Assembly (NCBI RefSeq): GCF_003012935.1 | Contig: NZ_PUDR01000002.1 | Location: 124,001 to 188,000, forward strand | DNA length: 64,000 nt | Source: Pannonibacter carbonis | GTDB lineage: Bacteria; Pseudomonadota; Alphaproteobacteria; Rhizobiales; Stappiaceae | Direction: 5' to 3' | Shown: piece after piece, positions 53,062 to 61,957 of the stretch | Layout: every line of letters starts with the position of its first letter | How positions within the stretch are numbered: the stretch's first letter is position 1 | Notes under the pieces: model-generated | What the model was told of the DNA's origin: nothing | Databases searched by the model: none | The model's input: only the letters and a program-made list of their open reading frames with translations | Made by a program: the position numbers and the translations under genes

Positions 53062-56000
53062 ATGCCGATTGAAGAGAGCCGCCCGACCCTGAGCCCGGAC
53101 GAGGCGCTTGCCATCCTCGCTGATGCCTATGGCCTGACCGGCCAGCTTTCGCCGTTGCCGAGCGAGCGCGACCAGAATTTTGCCTTTGAATCCGCCGACG
53201 GCATGAAGGCCATCCTGAAGATCTCGCAGCACGGGGAAGACCCTGAGGCGCTGGCGTTCCAGGAAGCGATGCTGGCGCATCTGGCAGTCGCCGATCCTGG
53301 CCTGCCGGTGCCGCGCCTCATTGCCCGGCGCGATGGCGCACTGAGCGGGACCATCGACCGCGCGAATGGCCGCAGCCATGCGGTCCGGCTTGTTTCCTAT
53401 CTCCCCGGCGAGGCGATGGCGGATGCGCGCGGCGATCACGCGACCCTGCGCGATCTGGGCCTCGTGCTCGGACGACTCGACCGGGCGCTTGCATCCTTCG
53501 GCCATGCCGGTGCCATGCGGACCTTCGACTGGGACATCCGCCAGACGCCGCGCGCCAGGGCGCGGCTTGCAGCGATCCGCGATGCGGGCGACCGCGCGCG
53601 TGTTGCCGACATTCTGGATGCCTATGACAGCCGCGTCGCCCCGGCGCTGGCGCGCCTGCCGCATCAGGTGATCCACAACGACGCTAACGACTGGAACCTG
53701 CTGGTGGATGCGGCCGGGCGCGTCTCGGGCGTGATCGACTTCGGCGATGCGCTGTTTTCGCCGCGCGTGGCGGAAGTGGCTGTTGCACTCGCCTATGCGA
53801 TGATGGAGCGGGACAACCCGATCCTGGCCGGGGCCGAGCTGGTGGCCGGCTATCACGCCGAACATCCGCTGAGCGACCTGGAATTTGCCCTGCTGCCCGA
53901 TCTGATTGCCGCGCGGCTGGCGATCTCGGTCAGCCTGTCGAGCGAACGGGCGGCGCTGGCGGCGGACAATCCCTATCTGAGCGTCTCCGAGCGCGGGGCC
54001 TTCCGCCTGATCGAGACGCTGGCGCGGCAGGATCGGCACATCGTCACGGGGATCTTCCGCAAGGCAGCAGGGCTTGAGGCGGCCGCCGGCGCGGAGCGGG
54101 TGAAGGCATGGCTTGCCGCCCATCGCAACCGTCTGGCGCCCCTGATGCAGCCGCATCCGGCGCGGGCGGAAAAGCATGTGCTGAAGCTTGCCGACCTGAA
54201 CGATCCGCTGGTCCAGGCGAGCCGCACGCAGGACCACGCCAGGGCTGCCGCCCTCTATGCGGCCGAGATGCAGGCCGCCGGGGCGGAGCTTGGCATGGGG
54301 CCTTGGGGCGAGGTGCGCGAGGTCTATGCCGCGCCGTTCTTTGCCTCCAAGCTGATCGCCGGCGAACGGCGCAAGATGCATCTGGGGCTCGACATCTTTG
54401 CGCCTGCCGGCACGGTGCTCACCGCGCCGCTGCAGGGCCGCGTGGTGGGCCTGGCGATCAACCCGGACCCGCTCGACTATGGCGGGCTGATCGTGCTGGA
54501 GCATGAGCCCGAGCCGGGGCTGGTGTTCCGCACGCTGTGGGGCCATCTCGCCCATGCCTCGATCGAGCGGCTGAGCCTTGGCCAGATGATCGCGGCCGGC
54601 GCGGAAGTGGCGCGGCTCGGCGACACGGACCAGAACGGCGGCTGGCTGCCGCATCTCCACCTGCAGGTGGTGCTGCCGGACTATCCCGACATTGCCGGCA
54701 TTCCGGGCGTTGGCGAGGCGGCGTTGGAGGCGGTCTGGGCGGATCTCTATCCGAAGGCCTATGATCTGGCCGGCCTGCCGCCGGAGACCTTCGAGAAGAC
54801 CGGGCGCGACAAGGCAAGCCTGCTGGCGGCACGCAAGGCGCTGCTCGGCCCCAACCTGTCACTGTCCTACCGCGAGCCGCTGAAGATCGTGCGCGGCGAC
54901 GGCGTCTGGCTGATCGATGCGGGCGGGCGCGCCTATCTCGACTGCTACAACAATGTCGCCCATGTCGGGCATTGCCACCCGCATGTGGTGGCCGCGCTGC
55001 GCGACCAGATCGGCACGCTCAACACCAACACGCGCTACCTGCACGATGCCATCATCGACTATGCCGAGCGGTTGAAGGCGACCCTGCCGGAAGGGCTCGA
55101 CACGTTCTACTTCACCTCGTCAGGCAGCGAGGCGAACGAGGTGGCGCTGCGCATGGCCCGCGCGGTGACGGCGCGCAAGGGAACGCTGGTGGTGGACTGG
55201 GCCTATCACGGCACGACCCAGGGCCTGATCGACGTCAGCGCCTACAAGTACAAGCGCAAGGGCGGCCAGGGGAAGCCGGCCACCACCCACGAACTGCCGC
55301 TGCCCGAGGTCTACCGCGCCCCGGCCGACTGGCCGGCCGACGAGATCGGCGCGCGCTATGTGGCAGAGGCCGAAGACATTATCGCCGGGCTGGTGGCGCG
55401 GGGCGAGGTGCCGGCGGCCTTCATCGCCGAGACCATTCCCTCCGTGGCCGGGCAGGTGTTCCTGCCGGAAGGCTACCTGAAGGGCATCTATGCGGCGGCG
55501 CGCAAGGCGGGGATCGTCTGCATTGCCGACGAGGTGCAGGTCGGCTTCGGCCGGGTGGGCGGCGCCATGTGGGCCTTCGAGGAGCATGGCGTGGTTCCGG
55601 ACATCGTCACCATGGGCAAGCCGATCGGGGCCGGGCATCCCATGGGCCTGGTGGCAACGCGGCGCGACATCGCCGCCGCCTTTGCCAACGGCATGGAGTA
55701 TTTCAACACCTTCGGCGGCAACCCGGTGTCCTGCCGGGCGGCGGCGGCGGTGCTTGACGTGATGGAGGCGGAGGGCCTCAAGGAGAATGCGGCGCGGGAG
55801 GGCGCCTATCTGCTGCAGGCGTTCCGGGCGCTGATGGCCGAGGACGAGCAGATCGGCGACGTGCGCGGGCGCGGCCTGTTCCTCGGCATCGAGATCGTGC
55901 GCGACCGGGCGAGCAAGGCGCACAATGGCACCCGGGCCGGGGCCATCGTTGGACGGATGCGCGAGCTCGGTGTGCTGGCCGGCACCGACGGGCCGTTCGA

Positions 56001-56103
56001 CAACGTCATCAAGCTGCGCCCGCCGATGGTCTTCGCCCGCGAGCACTCTGACTTGCTGCTGACGGTGTTCCGTCAGGCGCTGGCGGAAACGCGGGGACTG
56101 TGA
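53062..56103 (+). CDS. Three-domain fusion: APH-like kinase / M23 peptidase-like / class III aminotransferase (phospho-lyase type)
   Basis: 1013 aa. Residues about 20-330 form an aminoglycoside-phosphotransferase/hydroxylysine-kinase-like fold (HNDANDWN 205-212, DFGDA 226-230, Lys53). About 410-560 resemble a LytM/M23 domain with intact zinc motifs HLGLD (about 440) and HLHLQ (about 531). About 575-1013 is a class III PLP enzyme: [11 protein letters not shown] and [10 protein letters not shown] with the Schiff-base Lys about 853. Family resemblance is to AGXT2L1/2 phospho-lyases acting on phosphoethanolamine or 5-phosphohydroxylysine. A kinase and phospho-lyase joined would phosphorylate an amino alcohol then eliminate phosphate and ammonia. 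Lrp regulator is divergent. No signal peptide, so the M23 part would be cytoplasmic. Confidence 0.85.
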   Translation: MPIEESRPTLSPDEALAILADAYGLTGQLSPLPSERDQNFAFESADGMKAILKISQHGEDPEALAFQEAMLAHLAVADPGLPVPRLIARRDGALSGTIDRANGRSHAVRLVSYLPGEAMADARGDHATLRDLGLVLGRLDRALASFGHAGAMRTFDWDIRQTPRARARLAAIRDAGDRARVADILDAYDSRVAPALARLPHQVIHNDANDWNLLVDAAGRVSGVIDFGDALFSPRVAEVAVALAYAMMERDNPILAGAELVAGYHAEHPLSDLEFALLPDLIAARLAISVSLSSERAALAADNPYLSVSERGAFRLIETLARQDRHIVTGIFRKAAGLEAAAGAERVKAWLAAHRNRLAPLMQPHPARAEKHVLKLADLNDPLVQASRTQDHARAAALYAAEMQAAGAELGMGPWGEVREVYAAPFFASKLIAGERRKMHLGLDIFAPAGTVLTAPLQGRVVGLAINPDPLDYGGLIVLEHEPEPGLVFRTLWGHLAHASIERLSLGQMIAAGAEVARLGDTDQNGGWLPHLHLQVVLPDYPDIAGIPGVGEAALEAVWADLYPKAYDLAGLPPETFEKTGRDKASLLAARKALLGPNLSLSYREPLKIVRGDGVWLIDAGGRAYLDCYNNVAHVGHCHPHVVAALRDQIGTLNTNTRYLHDAIIDYAERLKATLPEGLDTFYFTSSGSEANEVALRMARAVTARKGTLVVDWAYHGTTQGLIDVSAYKYKRKGGQGKPATTHELPLPEVYRAPADWPADEIGARYVAEAEDIIAGLVARGEVPAAFIAETIPSVAGQVFLPEGYLKGIYAAARKAGIVCIADEVQVGFGRVGGAMWAFEEHGVVPDIVTMGKPIGAGHPMGLVATRRDIAAAFANGMEYFNTFGGNPVSCRAAAAVLDVMEAEGLKENAAREGAYLLQAFRALMAEDEQIGDVRGRGLFLGIEIVRDRASKAHNGTRAGAIVGRMRELGVLAGTDGPFDNVIKLRPPMVFAREHSDLLLTVFRQALAETRGL

Positions 56104-56160
56104 GGGGACAGAAGCACCCTGAGCCAGACCACTGCCGAGTCAGTTGAATACTGAGGCGAC

Positions 56161-56367
56161 TCCGCTCCCCTCCCCCTTGTGGGGAGGGGGTAGGGGTGGG
56201 GGGTAACTACCTCAGCCGTTCGGTAAGCTATTGTTTTTTCGGACGGGAGGATTGATCGGCTCCGGGCGCGCGTCGGGCTCACAGCCCCCCACCCCCAACC
56301 CGACCTGGGTCGAGCCAACGGTCTCGCCCCGCCTTCGGCCCCCACGAGGGGGAGGGGGGCGGAGGGG
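56161..56367. repeat. Composite palindromic element after the fusion gene
   Basis: Left arm CTCCCCTCCCCCTTGTGGGG (from 56164) and inverted right arm ending CCCACGAGGGGGAGG (from about 56339). The right arm is interrupted by about 40 nt (about 56301-56340) absent from the other copies. The 305-nt gap between converging genes has no credible gene. Confidence 0.7.
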
Positions 56368-56408
56368 CTTTGGTGTTCCTCACAAGGGACAGGACTATCC
56401 CCGAAGCC

Positions 56409-57311
56409 TCAGCCCCACTTCATCTCGCCCTTCACCACCTTGGCGGAGAGTTCGAGACTGAAGTCCTCGCCGGCGGAGGGGAAGCGGGCCTTCATGGCCT
56501 TGATCAGCGCGGCGCTGTCGGCAGCCCTGGCGGCCTCTTCCTCGAAAGCGACCAGATAGGCGCGGGTGTAGGCGATGGCGCTGGCATCGAGCGCCGAGCC
56601 CGGGGCCATGTGGCCGGGGACAACGACCTTCGGGTTCCGCGCGGCCATCTCGTCAAGCGCGGCGATCCAGGCCTGACGCTGTTCTGAGGTCGGCGTGTCG
56701 GCCATCCAGACATGGATGCCGGAGAAGACCAGCACGCCGCCGAAGACCGCGTCCAGCGAGGGCACCCAGAGATAGCGCCGGTTGGCGAGGGCGCCTGCCG
56801 GAACGATCTCGATGGTCTCGCCGTCGAGCGTCAGGCCGGGTTCGGACGAGACGGTAGGGATCACCACGTCGGCCAGGACCTGCGGGCCGTTGTCCTTGAG
56901 CTGCGGCCCCCAGACGGCGAGCTTCTTTTCGACGTTGCCCTTGATCGCCGCGACCGTTGCGGCGTCGGCAATCACTTTTGCGTCCGGGAAGGCAGCCTTC
57001 ACCGGGCCGAGGCTGAAGTAATAGTCCGGGTCGCTCTGGCTGACATAGATGGTGGTGAGCCGCTTGCCGGTGGCCTTGATGGCCTCGGCAAGGGCGCGGC
57101 CATCCGCGAGGGTGAAGCCGCCGTCGATGAGGATGGCCTCGCTCTCGCCCTCGATCAGGACGGGGGCGCGGAGAAAGCCGGTCTCATCGGCCTGAAAATG
57201 GGTCCATGTCAGGCCGCGGGCGGCGGCCAGGACATCGAGCGGCAGGTTGAACGCGACCATGGCGGCCGTGCCGGTGACGAGGGTCTTGAGGGTCTGGCGA
57301 CGCGTGAACAT
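56409..57311 (-). CDS. MBL-fold protein with altered metal-binding motif, exported
   Basis: 300 aa from MFTRRQTLKTLVTGTAAMV, a twin-arginine-like signal, so probably periplasmic. The fold (ILIDGGFTLADGRALAEAIK, then a strand, PGHMAP, and late HVWMAD) is MBL-like, but where the HxHxDH zinc motif is expected the sequence reads VSQSDPDYYFSLG, with both histidines lost and only the Asp kept. PGHMAP is retained. So it may bind one metal or none. Followed by 25 nt upstream a DsbA-family gene in the same direction. Function unknown. Confidence 0.75.
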   Translation of the reverse strand: MFTRRQTLKTLVTGTAAMVAFNLPLDVLAAARGLTWTHFQADETGFLRAPVLIEGESEAILIDGGFTLADGRALAEAIKATGKRLTTIYVSQSDPDYYFSLGPVKAAFPDAKVIADAATVAAIKGNVEKKLAVWGPQLKDNGPQVLADVVIPTVSSEPGLTLDGETIEIVPAGALANRRYLWVPSLDAVFGGVLVFSGIHVWMADTPTSEQRQAWIAALDEMAARNPKVVVPGHMAPGSALDASAIAYTRAYLVAFEEEAARAADSAALIKAMKARFPSAGEDFSLELSAKVVKGEMKWG

Positions 57312-57336
57312 GACGGGGTCCTGGATTGCGGGACGA

Positions 57337-57984
57337 TCAGGCGGCCTTGAGCCGGCTGACAAGCGTTTCGGGATTGGCGTAAAGGGCGGCGGAGGGCACG
57401 AGGCTGCGGCTGCCGTCCGGATTGTCGAGCGCGAGCGTCGGCACGCCGTTGGCGAAGACCGAGCGCAGCATCGCGCTGCCCGTGGCGGCGCGGCTCTGGG
57501 TCATGGCGATCAGCGCGGCATCCGGCGCCGCAACCCGGCGGGCGGCATCCTCGAGGCCGAGCGTGGCAAGCGTGTCGGCCAGCACGCCGAGGCTGGTGAT
57601 GTCGCGGCCGTCGACGTAGCGGGCGAGCTGGATCGCCTTGAGGGCGGCCAGTTCGTTGGCAACGCCGCTTTCCCGCGCCGCCGTCAGGGCGAGGGTGGCC
57701 GGGCCGCTGTCGAACATCTGGGTCCGGTTGGCCAGCACATCGCGGCGGTAGAGATCGGAAAATTCCTGGCCGGTGAGACGGGCAATGCGCTGGTCATTGG
57801 CCCAGGCATAGGCGGCAAATCCGTCGTCCATGGGCCGGGCTCCGGTGCGGGAGAACAGGCCGGTTGGCAGAAGGTCCAAGGTGACATCGGTAGCGCCCGC
57901 GAGCGCCGCCATGGCCGGGGCAGCGCCATAGCACCAGCCGCATAGCGGATCGAAGAGATAGGTGAGGCGGAGAGACTGGGACAT
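57337..57984 (-). CDS. DsbA-family oxidoreductase
   Basis: 215 aa. N-terminal TYLFDPLCGWCYGAAPAM holds the active-site CGWC near residues 15-18, with thioredoxin fold and helical insert; the late GVPTLALDN carries the cis-Pro (GVPT). No signal peptide is evident, so a FrnE-like cytosolic protein is probable. Lies 25 nt upstream of the MBL gene in one operon, divergent from lysR. Confidence 0.85.
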   Translation of the reverse strand: MSQSLRLTYLFDPLCGWCYGAAPAMAALAGATDVTLDLLPTGLFSRTGARPMDDGFAAYAWANDQRIARLTGQEFSDLYRRDVLANRTQMFDSGPATLALTAARESGVANELAALKAIQLARYVDGRDITSLGVLADTLATLGLEDAARRVAAPDAALIAMTQSRAATGSAMLRSVFANGVPTLALDNPDGSRSLVPSAALYANPETLVSRLKAA

Positions 57985-58098
57985 CGGCGGCTCGTGTCGT
58001 GAACTCGGGTGCTACCCGCCTTTGCCGCAGTGGCATCATCGGGCAGGCAGACAATCCCACAGTCAGCGGATTTGCAGAAGATCAACAAATCGGACAGA

Positions 58099-58119
58099 TT
58101 GTATGCTTCAAGCATACAA
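58099..58119. promoter_or_regulatory. LysR-type operator palindrome
   Basis: Perfect dyad of arms TTGTATGCTT and AAGCATACAA around one base. It ends 11 nt before the lysR ATG and lies between lysR and the divergent DsbA/MBL operon, consistent with autoregulation and control of the divergent genes. Confidence 0.75.
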
Positions 58120-58130
58120 AAGGGTCCAGG

Positions 58131-59048
58131 ATGCGCGCGTACATGAACCTCAACCGGCTGGCCTATTTCGCGGCGGTGCTGGACACGGGATCCTTCACGC
58201 AGGCGGCAGAGCGGCTGGGCGTGACGAAGGCAGTGGTCAGCCAGCAGGTGGCCAAGCTGGAGGAGGAGCTTGGGGCCAGCCTCATCGTGCGATCAACGCG
58301 CCGGGTGCAGGCAACCGAGGCCGGGCGGGCGTTTCACGCGCGCTGCACAGTGATCCTAAAGGAAGCCGAGGACGCCTTCGACCTGGTTGCGGAAGCCAGC
58401 GGCGCGCCGAGCGGCACATTGCGGCTGACGGCTCCCTATGACTATGGCACGGCCAAGGTGGTACCGGCAGTGACCCGCTACATCACGCGATATCCCGGCT
58501 GCGAGGTTGAGGTGAGTTTCACCGACCGGCGGCTGGACCTGATGGCAGGCGAACTGGATCTTGCCATTCATGCCGGCTGGCTGCAGGACAGCTCGCTGCA
58601 GGTCCGGCGCATCGGGGAGTTTCGCCAGGTGCTGGTGGCGCGGGCTGACCTTGCAAAAAAATGCAAGGGTCTGAAGGAGCCAGCGGATCTGGCGGGCTTG
58701 CCCTTCGTCGCCAATCTTGCCTTGCGCGATCCCTTGACCTGGCGCTTCAGCCGCGATGCCATCTCCCGGGAGACGGTGCAATTCTCGGCAAGGCTGCGAC
58801 TGGACACGACAACGGCGGTGTATCACGCGGTGAAGCTTGGTGCCGGGCTGTCGGTCCTGCCCGACTATCTGGTTGCGCCCGACCTTGCTGCCGGGGACTT
58901 GCATGAACTGTTGCCCGACTGGCAACTGCCGGTCGGTGGCATCCATGCCGTCTTCCCGCCGGCCCGCTATCGCCCACCGAAAGTCGCTGCCTTTGTCGAG
59001 ATCCTGCGCGAGCTCGAGCAGGGGATCGAGTCAGGACTGGAATACTAA
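58131..59048 (+). CDS. LysR-family transcriptional regulator
   Basis: 305 aa from ATG 58131 (AAAGGG upstream; ATG 58143 is an alternative). LysR winged helix in MNLNRLAYFAAVLDTGSFTQAAERLGVTKAVVSQQVAKLEEELGASL, then the periplasmic-binding-like effector domain. Divergent from the DsbA/MBL operon, which is its most likely target; the downstream uxuA copy is 73 nt after it. Confidence 0.9.
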   Translation: MRAYMNLNRLAYFAAVLDTGSFTQAAERLGVTKAVVSQQVAKLEEELGASLIVRSTRRVQATEAGRAFHARCTVILKEAEDAFDLVAEASGAPSGTLRLTAPYDYGTAKVVPAVTRYITRYPGCEVEVSFTDRRLDLMAGELDLAIHAGWLQDSSLQVRRIGEFRQVLVARADLAKKCKGLKEPADLAGLPFVANLALRDPLTWRFSRDAISRETVQFSARLRLDTTTAVYHAVKLGAGLSVLPDYLVAPDLAAGDLHELLPDWQLPVGGIHAVFPPARYRPPKVAAFVEILRELEQGIESGLEY

Positions 59049-59121
59049 CATACTAGATTGACGAGCTGGAGCCTGCTAAGCATGGGCAACACGGCGCGAG
59101 ACTGCTGTGAGGGAGGGAGCA

Positions 59122-60345
59122 ATGCGGCAGACCTGGCGCTGGTTCGGTCCGAAGGACCTGGTCAGCATCGATGACATGATGCAGGCTGGCGTCCAGGGCG
59201 TGGTCTCGGCGCTGCACCATGTGCCGACCGGCGCTGTCTGGAGCGCCGACGAGATTGCCAGACGGCAGCAGGAAGTGGCGACCCGGAGGAGCGGCGAGCC
59301 CTCGGGCTTGCGCTGGGAGGTGGTTGAAAGCCTGCCGGTCTCCGAGGACATCAAGAAACAGACGGGAAACTGGCGCGCCCACATCGAAGCTTACAAGATC
59401 AGCCTGCAGCACCTCGCCGCTGCCGGCATCGAGGTGCTGTGCTACAATTTCATGCCGGTGCTGGACTGGACCCGAACGGATCTGGCGTGGCGGGTTGCCC
59501 ATGGCGGGACCTGCATGCGGTTTGATCTTTATGACTTTGCCGCCTTCGACATTCATATCCTGCAACGTCCAGGTGCTGCTGAAGACCATGCCGGTCCCGT
59601 CGCGGACGAGGCCCGACGTCGGTTTGTCGCCATGAGCGAGACCCGCAAGCAGGAACTGGCGGCCAATGTCGCCTTCGGTCTGCCAGGAGCTGCCGAGCAG
59701 ATGTCGCTGGCGGATGTGCGCGCGCATCTGGCCGAATATGGCGGCATCGACGCGGACCGGTTGCGGCAGCATTTCATTGCCTTTCTCGAGGAGGTGATCC
59801 CGGTCGCGGAACAACTTGGTATCCGCATGTGCTGCCATCCGGACGATCCGCCAGTGCCGCTGCTCGGCCTGCCGCGCATCGTCTCAACGGAGGCTGACTA
59901 CCGGCTGCTACTTGAGGCGGTGGACAGCCCGGCGAATGGGGTGACGTTGTGCACGGGCTCGCTTGGCGCCCGCGCCGACAATGACCTGCCCGGCATGATG
60001 CGGCGTCTGGGGCCGCGCGTTCATTTCCTGCACCTGCGCAATGTCCGGCGGGAGCAACCCGGCCTGTTCGGTTCGTTCCACGAGGCCGAGCATCTAGCCG
60101 GCGACACTGACATGGTGGCAGTGCTGGCCGAGGTGGTGAAGGAAGAGGCCCGGCGCAGGGCGGAAGGGCGCAGCGACTGGTCGATCCCGTTCCGGCCTGA
60201 CCATGGACAGGACATTCTCGATGATCTGACGCGCAAGGCGCAGCCGGGTTATCCGGCCATCGGCCGTCTGAAGGGACTGGCAGAGCTGCGCGGCATCGCG
60301 ACCGCGCTGACCCACCCGGAGTTGGGCCTTCTTACCCGCGTTTGA
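59122..60345 (+). CDS. uxuA: Mannonate dehydratase (second copy)
   Basis: 407 aa from ATG 59122 (GGGAGGGAG upstream; a GTG at 59107 is possible). Shares [54 protein letters not shown]-type HFLHLRN and FRPDHGQDILDD with the first copy but is 21 residues longer and clearly diverged. Same reaction, mannonate to 2-keto-3-deoxygluconate. Lies after lysR, not linked to other hexuronate genes. Confidence 0.92.
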   Translation: MRQTWRWFGPKDLVSIDDMMQAGVQGVVSALHHVPTGAVWSADEIARRQQEVATRRSGEPSGLRWEVVESLPVSEDIKKQTGNWRAHIEAYKISLQHLAAAGIEVLCYNFMPVLDWTRTDLAWRVAHGGTCMRFDLYDFAAFDIHILQRPGAAEDHAGPVADEARRRFVAMSETRKQELAANVAFGLPGAAEQMSLADVRAHLAEYGGIDADRLRQHFIAFLEEVIPVAEQLGIRMCCHPDDPPVPLLGLPRIVSTEADYRLLLEAVDSPANGVTLCTGSLGARADNDLPGMMRRLGPRVHFLHLRNVRREQPGLFGSFHEAEHLAGDTDMVAVLAEVVKEEARRRAEGRSDWSIPFRPDHGQDILDDLTRKAQPGYPAIGRLKGLAELRGIATALTHPELGLLTRV

Positions 60346-60453
60346 CAAGCGTGGCGGCGTGGCACTTGAACAAATGCAGCCGGGGAGCTACCTGCGGCAC
60401 CACACTCGGGTTCCGCCATCAGGGCACGGAACGTGACCGTCAGGTGGTGAGCG

Positions 60454-60891
60454 ATGGATGGACTGGCCGGTCTCGCTGGATTGTTTCTGGCAGCCTTTCT
60501 GGCTGCGACGATTCTGCCGGCTCAGTCCGAGGGTGTTCTGGCCGCGCTGGTGGTTGCAGGCAACTGGTCGCTGTGGCTGCTGGTTTGTGTTGCCACGCTG
60601 GGCAATGTGCTGGGTTCGGTGGTCAACTGGCTGCTGGGGCGCGGGCTGGCAAGCTTTCGGCACAAGCGCTGGTTTCCGGTGTCGGACAAGTCACTGGCCC
60701 GGGCGGAGGGCTGGTATCGCCGTTATGGCCGATGGAGCCTGCTGTTCGCCTGGTTGCCGGTCATCGGGGACCCGCTGACCGTGATTGCGGGCACCTTGCG
60801 CGAGCCGCTGGGGGTTTTCCTGGTGCTTGTCACCATCGGCAAGGCGGGCCGTTACGTGCTGGTTGCGCTGGTGGCGGCAGGCGTGGCGTGA
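60454..60891 (+). CDS. YqaA-family membrane protein (SNARE-associated/DedA-like)
   Basis: 145 aa with three to four hydrophobic helices; LAATILPAQSEGVLAALV, LGNVLGSVVNWLLGRG and FAWLPVIGDPLTVIAGTLR are the YqaA/DedA family signature with the re-entrant Gly-Asp region. Its 3' end overlaps the convergent GT2 gene by 40 nt. These proteins are thought to act in membrane lipid handling. Confidence 0.85.
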   Translation: MDGLAGLAGLFLAAFLAATILPAQSEGVLAALVVAGNWSLWLLVCVATLGNVLGSVVNWLLGRGLASFRHKRWFPVSDKSLARAEGWYRRYGRWSLLFAWLPVIGDPLTVIAGTLREPLGVFLVLVTIGKAGRYVLVALVAAGVA

Positions 60892-61862
60892 CCTGAAGCT
60901 GCCAAGACGTCAGGACCATTGGGTGTCGCCGGGCGATAGCTGCCGACGAAATAGAGCGGGCGCTGCTTTGTCTCGTTGAAGATGCGGCCGACATATTCGC
61001 CGAGGATGCCGAGCGAGATCAGCTGCACGCCGCTGAGGAACAAGAGGCCCACCATGAGCGAGGCATAGCCGGGCACGTCGATGCCATGCAGCAGCACATC
61101 CGTCATCAGGACGAGGCCATAGATGATGGCGATGATGGAGACCAGAAGTCCGGCGATGGAGGCAAGCCGCAAAGGCACCGTGCTGAAAGCGGTCAGGCCA
61201 TTGAGGGCCAGGCTTGCGAGCCGGCGGTAACACCAGCCGCTTGCCCCTGCCAGTCGTTCGGCCGGCTCATAGGGGATTTGTTTCTGGCGGAAGCCAACCC
61301 AGAAATACAGACCCTTCATGAAGCGCGCCCGCTCGGGCATGGACTTGAGCGCGTCCAGCGCCGCCCGGTCCAGCAGGCAGAAGTCGCCCGCGCCGCGTGG
61401 CAGATCGATGTCCGAGAGCTGAGCCAGCAGCTTGTAGAAGAGATTGGCCCCGGCGCGCTTGGCCAGTCCCTCGGACGGGCGGACAGTCTGCGTGGCGTGG
61501 ATGATCTGGAAGCCGTCATTCCAGGCCGCGACAAGCTCGATAATCTTTTCCGGCGGGTGCTGCAGGTCCGCGTCGATGAGGATTGCCGCCTTCCCCCGGG
61601 CATGGTCGATGCCGGCGGTGATGGCGATTTCCTTGCCGAAATTGCGGGAAAGCGAAAGAATTCCGATGCGTGGGTCTGCTGCTGCAAGACCGGAGGCAAC
61701 CTCCAGTGTCCGGTCCCGGCTGCCGTCATCCACCAGCAGGATCTCGAAGCTGTGGCCGAGGCCTTCCAGCACCGGGACGAGCCGGGCCATCAGCGGCACA
61801 AGGTTGGCCGCTTCATTGAAGCAGGGAATGACGACTGAAAGCTCGGGAGCGGTACCGCCCAT
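60852..61862 (-). CDS. GT2-family glycosyltransferase (ArnC/GtrB-like)
   Basis: 336 aa. GT-A start ELSVVIPCFNEAANLVPL, DDGSRDRTLEVAS, then the DxD ILIDADLQHPPE and GAGDFCLLDRAAL; two C-terminal membrane helices (about 235-255 and 270-295) with the YGLVLMTDVL-type loop. This organisation transfers a sugar from a nucleotide donor to a polyprenyl phosphate at the inner membrane. Divergent from the ChbG/HpnK gene by 95 nt. Confidence 0.9.
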   Translation of the reverse strand: MGGTAPELSVVIPCFNEAANLVPLMARLVPVLEGLGHSFEILLVDDGSRDRTLEVASGLAAADPRIGILSLSRNFGKEIAITAGIDHARGKAAILIDADLQHPPEKIIELVAAWNDGFQIIHATQTVRPSEGLAKRAGANLFYKLLAQLSDIDLPRGAGDFCLLDRAALDALKSMPERARFMKGLYFWVGFRQKQIPYEPAERLAGASGWCYRRLASLALNGLTAFSTVPLRLASIAGLLVSIIAIIYGLVLMTDVLLHGIDVPGYASLMVGLLFLSGVQLISLGILGEYVGRIFNETKQRPLYFVGSYRPATPNGPDVLAASGHATPAATSATST

Positions 61863-61957
61863 TTTCCTGGTTCCTGGTCGACCAGCGCAGCAGGCCGGAT
61901 GACTTTGATCTTTTCGAAGTGTTTCTGCTATGGCCTAGATAGACGTGAAGCAGGGGA

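Noticed and set aside
53023-54660. 545-aa minus-strand frame in the fusion gene
   Set aside because: Antisense shadow of the kinase and M23 parts.
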